Below, piece by piece: positions 1 through 7,826 of a stretch of DNA of 64,000 bases. The DNA comes from Pseudoduganella lurida. Its GTDB lineage: Bacteria > Pseudomonadota > Gammaproteobacteria > Burkholderiales > Burkholderiaceae_D. The notes below the pieces were generated by a model. It did no database searches and was not told where the DNA came from. It saw only the letters and a program-made list of their open reading frames with translations. The DNA lies in assembly GCF_007830455.1 (NCBI RefSeq), contig NZ_VLLB01000001.1, positions 620,001-684,000 on the forward strand, in the 5' to 3' direction. Positions within the stretch are counted from its first letter, which is position 1, and every line of letters begins with the position of its first letter. The position numbers and the translations under genes were made by a program.

Positions 1-60
1 CTGGCGCTGCGCCGAGTCGCCGCTGCGCCGTGGCGGCGTTCCATCGTGGTCTGCGGACAT
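1..60 (-). CDS. 5' end of an unidentified gene running off the left edge
   Basis: An ATG at 60 on the minus strand is preceded by a good ribosome binding site (GGGAGGA, about six bases upstream) and opens a frame without a stop to the window edge. Only 20 codons are visible (MSADHDGTPP and so on), a polar, proline- and arginine-rich start without a signal peptide. It lies 79 bases downstream of the acylase gene on the same strand, so it could belong to the same transcript. The product cannot be recognised from so few residues. Confidence 0.45.
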   Translation of the reverse strand, partial: MSADHDGTPPRRSGDSAQRQ

Positions 61-139
61 GGCATCCTCCCTCGAGCTGGAGAGGCCATTCTACGCCCGC
101 GCCGGCCGGGTGGCTCGGCCCGGCCGCGGTACAACCGGC

Positions 140-2350
140 TTACTGGCCCGGCTGGTACTCCCGTTCCAGGTTCTTCAGGATGTCGTCCTTGTAGAACAGC
201 ACGTCCTTGAACTCGCCCCGCGCATGCATCGCCGCCTGGTCCGTGAAGTGCGGCGAGGCAGGGTCGCCGCTCTGGCCGCCCGCGAGGATGCTTTTCGCGC
301 GGATCTTCGGCCCGAATTCCACGGCGGCAACGAAGCTGTTGCCCCGCTCGCCGTAAATATGCCGCGTGGTCTGCGGCGACGTCATGCCGTAGGCGGCCAG
401 CGCGCCCCAGTTGCCGGAGGCATACGGCACGGGGATGCTCGGCTTGCTGTCGTCGAACGGCTGCACGATGTCGCCGGTCAGCCTCTGGAAGCGGTTGATC
501 TCGCCCCAGGGCGTGCGCCACGAACCGAAGTCCTTCTCCAGCTTCGCCGAGGCGCGCGTCAACGCCTCCAGGCGCTGCACCGGCGTGACGCGCGTGGCCA
601 GGTAGTCGAGCACGAGGATCTTCTGTTCCTTGGCGGCCGGCGTGTAGGTCTTCACCAGGTCCTGCAGCCAGTAGATCGCGATGGAGGTCGGCACGGACGT
701 GAGCGCATAGCGCATGTCCCAGTCGCGCAGCACGGCAATCTGGCCGGCCAGGCCCGCTTTCGGGAGCGAGTTGGCCGGCGTTTCGTCGTAGGCGCGGATC
801 AGCAGCGGCAGCAGCGGTTCGAAGGCCGTCAGCTGCGTATCGTAGGCTGCCGCGATCAGCGACTCGATCGTGAAGTCCTTTTTATTCTCCAGCACGCGCA
901 CGGCGTGGATGCCGCGCGCATTCTCCGGGTTCATCGACATATAGGCCGGATAGTCCTGCTGGCGCGGGCTGTAGGCGCCGGCGGCGGAGTATGGCCAGTT
1001 GTTGGTGTTCTGGATCCAGCCGTTCTTCGGATTGAACAGCCAGATGGTGTCCTTCACCGCGTGCAGGCCCTTCCAGTCGGTGGCCGGATCGCTGCCGTCG
1101 ACCGGCTTCGAATAATCGAACTTCGGGTCGCGCACGGGGATGAAGTTGCCGTGCCAGTAGGCGATATTGCCGTCGGCATCCGCATACACGGTGTTGTTCG
1201 ACGAATTGGTGCGCAGCTCCATCACCTTCGAGAAAGCCTTGTAGTCGCGCGCCTTGGTGCGCAGGAAGGACTGCTGGATGGCTTTCAGCGGATCGTTCAT
1301 CAGCGCGACGGACACCCATTTGTCGCCCTCGCGGCGCACCACCGGCCCGTGGTGCGTGAAGTAGGCGGTGACCTTCTTCTCGGCCATGCCGCCAGCAGTC
1401 TTGTACGGCAGCGCGATCTCCACCGCCTTCACTTCGCGCTGCTCCTTGCCGTACTGGTAGTAGTACTTGCCGTCCTTTTCGGTGACCGTTTCCAGGAACT
1501 CGTCGATCACGTCGCCGCCGCCGGAGGTGTGCATCCAGCCGATGCGGTCATTGAAGCCCTGGTAGACGAAGAACTGCCCCCACGTCACGGCGCCGTAGGC
1601 GTTCAGGCCCTGCGTGCTGTTCACGTGGATCTCCGGCCGGAAGTAGAACGACGTGTGCGGATTGATCATCAGCAGCGCGCGGCCGCTCTTGGACAGGGCC
1701 GGCGCGATGGCGAAGCCGTTCGAGCCGCCCGGCTCCTTTTCCAGCTCGCCCCGTCGCGCGACGACGCCCGCGTCCGCATGCAGCTGCGTGTCGTCGTAGA
1801 AGCGCTTCAGCGCCGGCACGTCCACTTCCTCGATGTCGCCGCCGATGCTCCCTTCCGAGAAGCTGAGCGCCATCCACGGCTCGAAGTGCGTGAGCAGCTT
1901 CGGCTTGACCTGGGGATGCGTGTGCAGGTACCAGTTCAGGCCATCGGCCCACGCATTCATCAGGCTTTTCAGCCACGCCGGGCTGGCCTTGTACTGCGCC
2001 TTCAGCCCCTCCGGACGGATGAAGAGCTTCATGCGCAGGTCGTCGTACAGGGCCTTCTCGCCTTCCACTTCTGCCACGCGGCCCAGCGCCACGATGAAGT
2101 TCATCTCGACGCGGTTGAAGTCGTCCTCCGCCTGCGCGAACAGCATGCCGAACACCGCATCGGCATCCGTCTTGCCATACACGTGGGGGATGCCCCACTT
2201 GTCGCGCAGGATCGTGACCCGCTTGGCCAGCGACTGCAGGCGCAGCACCTCGGCCGGCGCCAGCTGGCCATCGGAAGGTGCGGCGGGTGCCGCGATGGCA
2301 GCCACGGGAATCAGCCCAGCCAGCGCCAGGACGGAAGACTTGCTCGGCAT
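140..2350 (-). CDS. Penicillin acylase family protein (peptidase S45, Ntn hydrolase)
   Basis: About 736 residues, the usual length for a penicillin amidase / acyl-homoserine-lactone acylase precursor. Family members are exported, cleave themselves into alpha and beta subunits, and hydrolyse amide-linked acyl groups. A signal peptide occupies roughly residues 1-21. The motif DKWGIPHVYGKTDADAVFG marks the alpha subunit. GGSNGFAI supplies the autocatalytic Gly-Ser junction, so Ser of GGSN (about residue 210) should become the N-terminal nucleophile of the beta subunit. The Asn-rich stretch NSSNNTVYADADGNIAYWHG is also typical. I chose the ATG at 2350 over the in-frame ATG at 2365 because GAAGGG lies seven bases before it. 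The gene follows the ParB-like gene on the same strand by 48 bases. Whether the substrate is a beta-lactam, an acyl-homoserine lactone or another amide cannot be told from sequence. Confidence 0.9.
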   Translation of the reverse strand: MPSKSSVLALAGLIPVAAIAAPAAPSDGQLAPAEVLRLQSLAKRVTILRDKWGIPHVYGKTDADAVFGMLFAQAEDDFNRVEMNFIVALGRVAEVEGEKALYDDLRMKLFIRPEGLKAQYKASPAWLKSLMNAWADGLNWYLHTHPQVKPKLLTHFEPWMALSFSEGSIGGDIEEVDVPALKRFYDDTQLHADAGVVARRGELEKEPGGSNGFAIAPALSKSGRALLMINPHTSFYFRPEIHVNSTQGLNAYGAVTWGQFFVYQGFNDRIGWMHTSGGGDVIDEFLETVTEKDGKYYYQYGKEQREVKAVEIALPYKTAGGMAEKKVTAYFTHHGPVVRREGDKWVSVALMNDPLKAIQQSFLRTKARDYKAFSKVMELRTNSSNNTVYADADGNIAYWHGNFIPVRDPKFDYSKPVDGSDPATDWKGLHAVKDTIWLFNPKNGWIQNTNNWPYSAAGAYSPRQQDYPAYMSMNPENARGIHAVRVLENKKDFTIESLIAAAYDTQLTAFEPLLPLLIRAYDETPANSLPKAGLAGQIAVLRDWDMRYALTSVPTSIAIYWLQDLVKTYTPAAKEQKILVLDYLATRVTPVQRLEALTRASAKLEKDFGSWRTPWGEINRFQRLTGDIVQPFDDSKPSIPVPYASGNWGALAAYGMTSPQTTRHIYGERGNSFVAAVEFGPKIRAKSILAGGQSGDPASPHFTDQAAMHARGEFKDVLFYKDDILKNLEREYQPGQ

Positions 2351-2398
2351 GTCGAAACCCTTCATCGAGTGAGTGGAAGTACGAATGATGGAATTACT

Positions 2399-3250
2399 TC
2401 AGGAGGCATCCACCAGCTGCGCAATGCGCTCGCGCAGCTCGGCGTTCTCGGCGCGCAGCGAAGTGTTCTTGGCCTTGAGCTCGGCCACTTCGGCGCGCAG
2501 GTGTTCCACTTCGGTCAGCGGCTGGTCCGGCTGCGACGGCGTCTCGCCACCGTCTTCCCACGGTGCCGGCTTGGCCGGCTTCACGGGACGCGCGGCGGCG
2601 CGCTGCTCGCGGATTTCCTTGGCGGCCTGCTGCAGGAACTTCTTGCCGCCGGCGACCGCATTCACCTGGTCGTCCGGCGCGAGCGACGCCACGGTGGCGG
2701 CGGCGTTGATCGAAATGGTGCCGGCACGAACCGCCTCCACCAGCTCCGGCGTGGCGGTCTTCTGGATCTTCTCGATCTGCGACAGCGTGTTGCTGGACAG
2801 GCGGGCAGCGCGGGCGATGTCCTCGCGCGAGGTACGCACCTTCGGCGGTGCCGCCGGTTCGCCTTCCGGATCGGGCGGTGCGATGCTGGCGTCTTCCGCC
2901 TTCAGGCGTGCGGCATCCTCCTCGACGCGCTTGGCGACGATGTCCTTCTTGCGCAGGGCGAGCACGCCGCGCTGGAAATCGGACACGCTGCGGCGGCCCA
3001 GGTGGTTGTCGATCATCCACAGCATGACGTCTTCCATGCTCTTGAAGCGCTCGTTCTGGACGACCTTGAACGGGATGCCATGCTGCTGGCAGATCGCATA
3101 GCGGTTATGGCCATCGACGAGCACATCGTTCCACAGCACCAGCGCATCGCGGCATCCCTCGGCCAGCAGGCTGCGCTCGAGCGCCTCGTGTTCCGCCTCG
3201 GTGAGCGGTTCGATGTAGTCGCGCAGCATGTCGTTGATCTTGATTTGCAT
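2399..3250 (-). CDS. ParB N-terminal-domain protein with C-terminal coiled coil
   Basis: A 283-residue protein. The N-terminal half (about 1-110) is a ParB/sulfiredoxin-like nuclease or CTP-binding fold; DGHNRYAICQQHGIPF occupies the place of the ParB GERR box. Residues about 140-190 (SREDIARAARLSSNTLSQIEKI) look like a helix-turn-helix. The last 45 residues are a leucine-heptad coiled coil (VEHLRAEVAELKAKNTSLRA), suited to dimerisation. This layout matches the ParB-domain proteins seen on plasmids, integrative elements and scattered on chromosomes rather than the housekeeping ParB. No ParA gene is next to it. It precedes the acylase gene on the same strand with 48 bases between, so co-transcription is plausible but odd. 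Start ATG at 3250; GAGGAAGAG upstream serves as a ribosome binding site. Confidence 0.8.
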   Translation of the reverse strand: MQIKINDMLRDYIEPLTEAEHEALERSLLAEGCRDALVLWNDVLVDGHNRYAICQQHGIPFKVVQNERFKSMEDVMLWMIDNHLGRRSVSDFQRGVLALRKKDIVAKRVEEDAARLKAEDASIAPPDPEGEPAAPPKVRTSREDIARAARLSSNTLSQIEKIQKTATPELVEAVRAGTISINAAATVASLAPDDQVNAVAGGKKFLQQAAKEIREQRAAARPVKPAKPAPWEDGGETPSQPDQPLTEVEHLRAEVAELKAKNTSLRAENAELRERIAQLVDAS

Positions 3251-3450
3251 CGTTTACTCTTCCTCGTAAAGCAAGCGGCACGCCCCTGGCGTGCCGTCCA
3301 GCATGCTACACCAATCGGCGGGTGGCGCCAAAGGGCCGGCGGGCGGGGAGATCAAAGATGTTTCAGCGGCCTGGCTGGCTGTGGCGGGTGCGGGCGACCC
3401 TGGCTCACGCTTGGTAGTCGGCAGGCGGGCATGTCATAATGCTGGGCTGT

Positions 3451-3537
3451 GCCCCGGTGGTGAAATTGGTAGACACACCGGACTTAAAATCCGTTGACCG
3501 TGAGGTCGTGCCGGTTCGATTCCGGCCCGGGGCACCA
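3451..3537 (+). tRNA. tRNA-Leu (anticodon TAA)
   Basis: Acceptor arms GCCCCGG (3451-3457) and CCGGGGC (3527-3533) pair fully and are followed by A and an encoded CCA (3535-3537). The T arm is GCCGG/CCGGC around TTCGATT. The anticodon loop CTTAAAA gives TAA, reading UUA codons. The long variable arm (GACC/GGTC) is that of a class II leucine tRNA. The top base pair of the anticodon stem (C27-U43) is unpaired. The gene is isolated between the ParB-like gene and a PEP-CTERM gene. Confidence 0.96.
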
Positions 3538-3842
3538 GTATTCATGCGGGCTTCAGCGCGATCCCGTCAGTACGTCGCGCATCTCCTTTTTCCGCGATTC
3601 CCAGACAGTTCCGCAAAACTGGCGGATATTCCGGCCAACGCGCCAAGCCCCGGAGCTTGTACCCGGCGCCCTCATGAATCCCCGCCTCGCCGAATGACTT
3701 CGAGCCCAGGGCCATATTCAGTGTTGCCGCGCGTGGAATAAACAACGGAAAATAATGTATTCGTAAGAGTTGTCTTGATATAAACTCTTCACGTATTACA
3801 TCGCAATATTCCCTTGTTTAATATTTTCCATAAGGAACTTAT
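3538..3842. promoter_or_regulatory. AT-rich leader of the PEP-CTERM gene
   Basis: The half nearest the gene (about 3735-3842) drops sharply in GC compared with its surroundings. It holds an imperfect hairpin or operator, AAGAGTT at 3765-3771 and AACTCTT at 3783-3789, around GATATAAA, which could act as a -10 element. A Shine-Dalgarno AAGGAA lies six bases before the ATG at 3843. I see no gene in this stretch. Confidence 0.45.
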
Positions 3843-4601
3843 ATGAAGCATTCCCCTTCCATTTTTCCCATCATGGCCCTGGCTTTATGTACGGGCCATG
3901 CCCAGGCAGAAGGCATGCGTCTCGATGCGGGCCTCCTCAACGTGTCGATCGGAGTTATCGACCTTACACCGGACGATGGGGTGGAAGCCTCGTTTTCCTA
4001 CCAGTCCGCTTATAACCGCTATGACCTGGAGGTTTACTCCAATATTAATAATCTGCGGCAGGAGGTAATCTACGAACCTGTGGGCGCGGCTGCCGTCGAT
4101 TACAGGATGACGGCTGGCGCAACGAAGCTGGGTGCCTTCGGTGATGCGACATTTGGCGGCGTAGGCGTGGAAGGCCAGGTGCAGCACAATATCGGCGCCT
4201 CAGGATATGGATCCCTGCGCGCCGCGAAGGGATATACGATTACGCTGGCGGCGCACAGCGCGTTGACGATATCGGGAAATGCATTTGTCGTAACCCGGTA
4301 CTTCAATGGCGTGGACAATTTTCAGACCGCCTATGGCATTGCATCTGTCAGACTGTACCCCGAGGGCACTTTCACCGGCCCCGAGTACGATCTGATTGCC
4401 TATGGTGCCGAGTCATATCTGCGCGAGAATTTCTCGCTCTACTATGCCAATACCAGCGACCAGGCACTCACGTTGACTGCAGACTTCGTCGTGGGTGCCG
4501 GCTCGACCATCATCGCCGCAAGCGTTCCTGAACCGGCCACGTGGGCCATGCTGGGGATCGGCCTCCTTGCCGTCGCCAGTGCGGCACGTCGCCGCGCCTG
4601 A
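3843..4601 (+). CDS. PEP-CTERM sorting domain protein
   Basis: A 252-residue exported protein. The signal peptide is at 1-22 (cleavage after AQA). The middle is a beta-rich region with no family I recognise. The C-terminus carries a complete PEP-CTERM signal: VPEPATWAMLGIG, a hydrophobic helix and terminal ARRRA. In known systems exosortase EpsH/XrtA recognises Pro-Glu-Pro, cleaves the tail and hands the protein to the cell surface, often linked to exopolysaccharide. No exosortase is in this window, so the processing enzyme must be elsewhere. The start is fixed by AAGGAA upstream. AT-rich codons are more frequent here than in neighbouring genes, which hints at a different history. Confidence 0.85.
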   Translation: MKHSPSIFPIMALALCTGHAQAEGMRLDAGLLNVSIGVIDLTPDDGVEASFSYQSAYNRYDLEVYSNINNLRQEVIYEPVGAAAVDYRMTAGATKLGAFGDATFGGVGVEGQVQHNIGASGYGSLRAAKGYTITLAAHSALTISGNAFVVTRYFNGVDNFQTAYGIASVRLYPEGTFTGPEYDLIAYGAESYLRENFSLYYANTSDQALTLTADFVVGAGSTIIAASVPEPATWAMLGIGLLAVASAARRRA

Positions 4602-4690
4602 TCCACACGCCTGCCTTCGCATTCAGCCGCCGCGGCGACCGACGCGCAACACAAAATGTGTTTATCAGTTCGATCTTGCAGAAATTTCGA

Positions 4691-5322
4691 ATGACAGAGT
4701 CACCGGCGGCATCCGCACCCGCACAGAAAATCCGCGTCGGCATTATCGGCGCCGGCACCTGGGCCGAATACGGCCACATCCCTTCCCTGTAACTGCTGCC
4801 CGAATTCGAGGTCACGGCCGTGTACAGCCGCAGGGGGACAAGGCGGCGGCCGGCGAGCAGCCTACCGGGCAACCGTTACGTCAGCGACCTGCTTGCCGAG
4901 GGCTCTATCGGCGAACTGCGCTCGGTGCGCATGCACGTCAGCATCGAATCGTTTGGTGCCCGCCGCATGGACGATCTCGCGTACACGGTGCCGGCCGAGA
5001 ATTTCTCTGACCTGCTGCCGATCTTCCGCGGTCACTTCCTGCGCATCCTGTTCAGCCACCTCGGCTTCCCGCGTATGCTCGGCGCCCTCACGGCCAACCA
5101 GATCGCGGAGATCACAATCGTCGGCACCTGGGAAACGCTGTCGCACACCTATCCGGACCAGATCAACCTGAACGGCACCCTCACCAATGGCGCCGTGCTG
5201 TCTGTGCACGTGGATGCGGGCAAGCGCAATAATTTCGGGTTGCAGATCGAGCTCACTGGCACCGAAGGCGACCTGAGCATCACCAACGGCACCAGTTTCG
5301 GCGCCTCCGTCAACCGCATCCC
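4691..5322 (+). pseudogene. Gfo/Idh/MocA family oxidoreductase remnant
   Basis: The first residues after ATG 4691 (IRVGIIGAGTWAEYGHIPSL) are the NAD(P)-binding Rossmann motif GxGxxA of the family. A TAA at 4790-4792 interrupts the frame, and the same frame continues as LLPEFEVTAVYSRR, the expected second strand. Then roughly 100 residues of the nucleotide-binding domain are missing and the sequence resumes at NRYVSDLLAEGSIGELRSV. The C-terminal substrate domain runs to TGTEGDLSITNGTSFG, then breaks off at about 5320, where transporter sequence begins. The remnant has one nonsense codon, one large internal deletion and a lost C-terminus, so it cannot encode a working enzyme. A short palindrome AACACA-AAA-TGTGTT (4648-4662) upstream may be the old operator. 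Confidence 0.8.
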
Positions 5323-6045
5323 GGCAACGGCAAGCTCTCCCTATCGCAATTGCTGGCACTGGCGATGTCCAGCTTCATCATTCATCCTCACCGAGGTGCT
5401 GCCCGCCGGACTGCTACCGCAACTGGCGGCCAGCCTGCACAATACGGAAGCTGTGATGCAGCAACTGATCAGCATCTACGCACTGGGCTCACTGCTGTCT
5501 GCCATCCCCCTGGCCGCCGCAACCCAGCAGGTCGGCCTTCGCACGCTGCTGCTGACCGCCGTGCCTGGATTTGCCTTCAGCAATATGGTCACGGCGTTGT
5601 CCAGCAGCCTGTCGCTGATCTTCGTGGCCCGTTTCGTAGGCGACGTGGCGGCCGGTCTCGCACGGGCGATAATGGTGAGCTATGCGGCATGCATGGTGCC
5701 CGCCAGCCAGAAAGGCCGCGCCATCGACATTGCCATGGCTGGCCGCCACTGGCGCTGACGATCGGCATCTCGGCCGGTACCCGGGTCGGCAACCTGGTGA
5801 GCTGGCTCCTCACCTTCGGGTTGCTCAGCGCACTGGCGGTCACGCTGATGGCCTGGGTCGTAGCCAAGCTCCCGGCTTTCCCCGGTAGCCGTGCGCAGGA
5901 GCGCCAGCGGGTGGCCAGCGTGCTGGCGATACCGGGCGTGGGTCAGAGTTTGCTGGCCCTGCTGCTGTACGTCGTGGCGCATCCCTGCTGCTGACCTTGC
6001 TGACCCGTACCGGGGATTACTGGCGGGGCATGGCGGACCGACCAG
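5323..6045 (+). pseudogene. Major facilitator superfamily transporter remnant
   Basis: Translation in shifting frames gives the N-terminal half of a drug/sugar-efflux type MFS permease. GNGKLSLSQLLALAMSSFII begins in one frame; LTEVLPAGLLPQLAASL through ARFVGDVAAGLARAIM follows in a second; ALTIGISAGTRVGNLVSWLL to PGVGQSLLALLLYVVAH returns to the first. Frameshifts therefore lie near 5383 and 5745, and another near 5985 before the match fades at about 6045. The second half of the permease is absent. Its head is joined directly to the truncated oxidoreductase. This is clearly a decaying gene. Confidence 0.78.
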
Positions 6046-6083
6046 CAGCCATGCGGAAGCAAGCGTGCAGCCGACGGTAAATC

Positions 6084-6479
6084 CTATTCGGTGACCTTGC
6101 CGCGCGACGCCTTGATGCTGGCAGCGCGTGTCTTCGCATCCAGCCGCCGCAGCTGCGAACCCCGCGTCGGCCGCGTGGCGCGCCGTACGACAGGCACGAT
6201 GGCGGCCTGGTCGACCAGCGCCTGCAGCCGACGCAACGCATCTTCCTTGTTCTGCTCCAGGCTGCGCGACTGCTGGGCTTTCAGGACCAGCACACCCTCC
6301 TGCGTGATGCGCGCATCGCGCAGCGCCAACAGGCGCTGCTTGACATGGGGCGGCAGCGAGGATGCGGCAATGTCGAAGCGCGCGTGGACGGCACACGACA
6401 CCTTGTTGACGTTCTGCCCGCCCGGACCCTGGGCGCGGATCGCGCTGAATTCCACCTCCGCCGGATTGATTGCTGCCAT
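6084..6479 (-). CDS. arfB: Alternative ribosome-rescue factor ArfB (peptidyl-tRNA hydrolase)
   Basis: A 131-residue protein with the release-factor catalytic motif GPGGQNVNK near residues 19-27 and a basic C-terminal tail (RRLDAKTRAASIKASRGK) after a linker. This is the pattern of ArfB/YaeJ, which enters the empty mRNA channel of stalled 70S ribosomes with its tail and hydrolyses the peptidyl-tRNA through GGQ. Length matches the family (about 130-140). Start ATG 6479 has CAGGGCGAC just upstream. It lies 84 bases downstream of the metallo-hydrolase gene on the same strand. The decayed transporter ends just beyond its 3' end. Confidence 0.93.
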   Translation of the reverse strand: MAAINPAEVEFSAIRAQGPGGQNVNKVSCAVHARFDIAASSLPPHVKQRLLALRDARITQEGVLVLKAQQSRSLEQNKEDALRRLQALVDQAAIVPVVRRATRPTRGSQLRRLDAKTRAASIKASRGKVTE

Positions 6480-6563
6480 GTCGCCCTGCCTGCCGTGATC
6501 GTGTGCGCCACCGGCGCCAACCCCGGATTGTAACTGGCTGCTGCCGGCAGCGCGTCGCCGTCC

Positions 6564-7826
6564 CTATGCGACCAACATGCCGCCGACCTGCGCGACCCGG
6601 TCGCCTTCATCGGAATTCTCCGTGACGGCCACATAAAAGCGCGCGCCACCCGGCAGCACCCGCACCACCACATGCCCTTCATGGCTGCGCAAGCGCTTCG
6701 TCAAGCGGCCATTCGCCAGCAGGTTTTCCTTCATCACCGAGGTGGCATACACGTCGCGCGGTCCCGTATACAGCCGCTCGCTGAAAATGCGCTCCAGCTG
6801 CAGCATGTCGGGATGGGCAATATGCCAGGACGGAATCACCCAAACCCGTGGCCGCAATGTCCGCACCACGTCGCCGTTCAGGCCATCGAACATGCCGTGA
6901 TGATCCGCCGTCGCGACGGTGACGGCCCCGGCGGCATGGGCGGCCGGTCCAAGGACATCCTGCCACGGCAGCGCGCCGTCGTTCGTGTAGCTGGTCAGGT
7001 CGCCGCCCGTGAAGTAGCTGAAGCCGCCGTAGCCGATGCGCAGCGCGGCGCTGCACTGGTTTTCCGACGGCCAGTCCGGTTTCAGCAGACTCGCCAGGGG
7101 CGGAAACAGGCTGCGCGCGCCCTCGCCCTGCCCGGTCCATACCTCGCCATTCGCGGCGATATTGCGCACCTCGAACGGCAGCGCCGTTTGGCGATGACCC
7201 CGGGCCCCGATCTGTGTGGCGCTGCCCACGCGAAAGCGTTCGACGCCCAGTCCCGCGCGCCGCCGTGCATCGACGAAGGCGCGATAGTTCCCGGCAAACG
7301 GCGCATCGAAGCGTGCCGGATACGCATAAGCCGGGTAGCCGCGATCGACCAGCATCCGCACCGGCACCAGGTCGGCGACATCCGTCACGCCACTCAGGCG
7401 GTACGCGCCGCGCGTGGACCAGGGCGATGCCGCGTCGACGTCACCCGTGTGATCCGGATGCAGGTGCGTCGCCAGCAGGTAGTCCAGCCCCGTCAGGCCG
7501 GCACGCCGCAGATGGCGCTGCACATAGCGGCCGATCCACTCGCCGGCGCGGCTGCCATCGGGCCGCGTCGCGACGGAGACATCCGTGCCGTTTACGGAAG
7601 CACCGGCATCGATCAACAGGCTGGTACCGTCCGGCAGCTGGATGAACGTTGCGTTGCCGCGGCCCGTGGCGAGATGGTGGATGTCCAGCCAGCCGGCCTG
7701 CCACGCCCGCATAGGCTGGCCCGGCACATCGACGGCAGCCTCGCCGGCCAACACGGGCAGCGGCGCCGACGTCATCGCCAGCAGCGCGCGCAGCAGGCGC
7801 CGGCGCGCCTCGTTAGGCGCGGCCAT
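6564..7826 (-). CDS. Exported metallo-beta-lactamase-fold hydrolase
   Basis: A 420-residue protein with a signal sequence at about 8-28 whose RRRLLRALL stretch resembles a Tat signal. The zinc motif HxHxDH is intact in ATHLHPDHTGD, and a later GGDLTSY and TADHHGMFDG supply the remaining metal ligands. The layout resembles the hydrolase domain of ComEC/Rec2 and related stand-alone exported MBL proteins. Substrate unknown; nucleic acid or phosphodiester hydrolysis is a guess from the ComEC resemblance. The start codon overlaps the stop of the upstream TonB receptor gene by one base (TGATG), so translation is probably coupled. It therefore belongs to the FecI-FecR-receptor cluster and may process the ligand that the receptor imports. 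Confidence 0.8.
   Translation of the reverse strand: MAAPNEARRRLLRALLAMTSAPLPVLAGEAAVDVPGQPMRAWQAGWLDIHHLATGRGNATFIQLPDGTSLLIDAGASVNGTDVSVATRPDGSRAGEWIGRYVQRHLRRAGLTGLDYLLATHLHPDHTGDVDAASPWSTRGAYRLSGVTDVADLVPVRMLVDRGYPAYAYPARFDAPFAGNYRAFVDARRRAGLGVERFRVGSATQIGARGHRQTALPFEVRNIAANGEVWTGQGEGARSLFPPLASLLKPDWPSENQCSAALRIGYGGFSYFTGGDLTSYTNDGALPWQDVLGPAAHAAGAVTVATADHHGMFDGLNGDVVRTLRPRVWVIPSWHIAHPDMLQLERIFSERLYTGPRDVYATSVMKENLLANGRLTKRLRSHEGHVVVRVLPGGARFYVAVTENSDEGDRVAQVGGMLVA

Noticed and set aside
59..3439. 1126-residue open frame on the plus strand
   Set aside because: It lies antisense to the acylase and ParB-like genes, which have recognisable domains and good ribosome binding sites. Its residues are arginine- and histidine-rich with no domain, typical of a shadow frame in high-GC DNA.
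3538..6083. tRNA-adjacent integrated island
   Set aside because: No integrase, no transposase and no second copy of the tRNA 3' end is visible in the window, so pseudogenes near the tRNA are not enough to claim an island.
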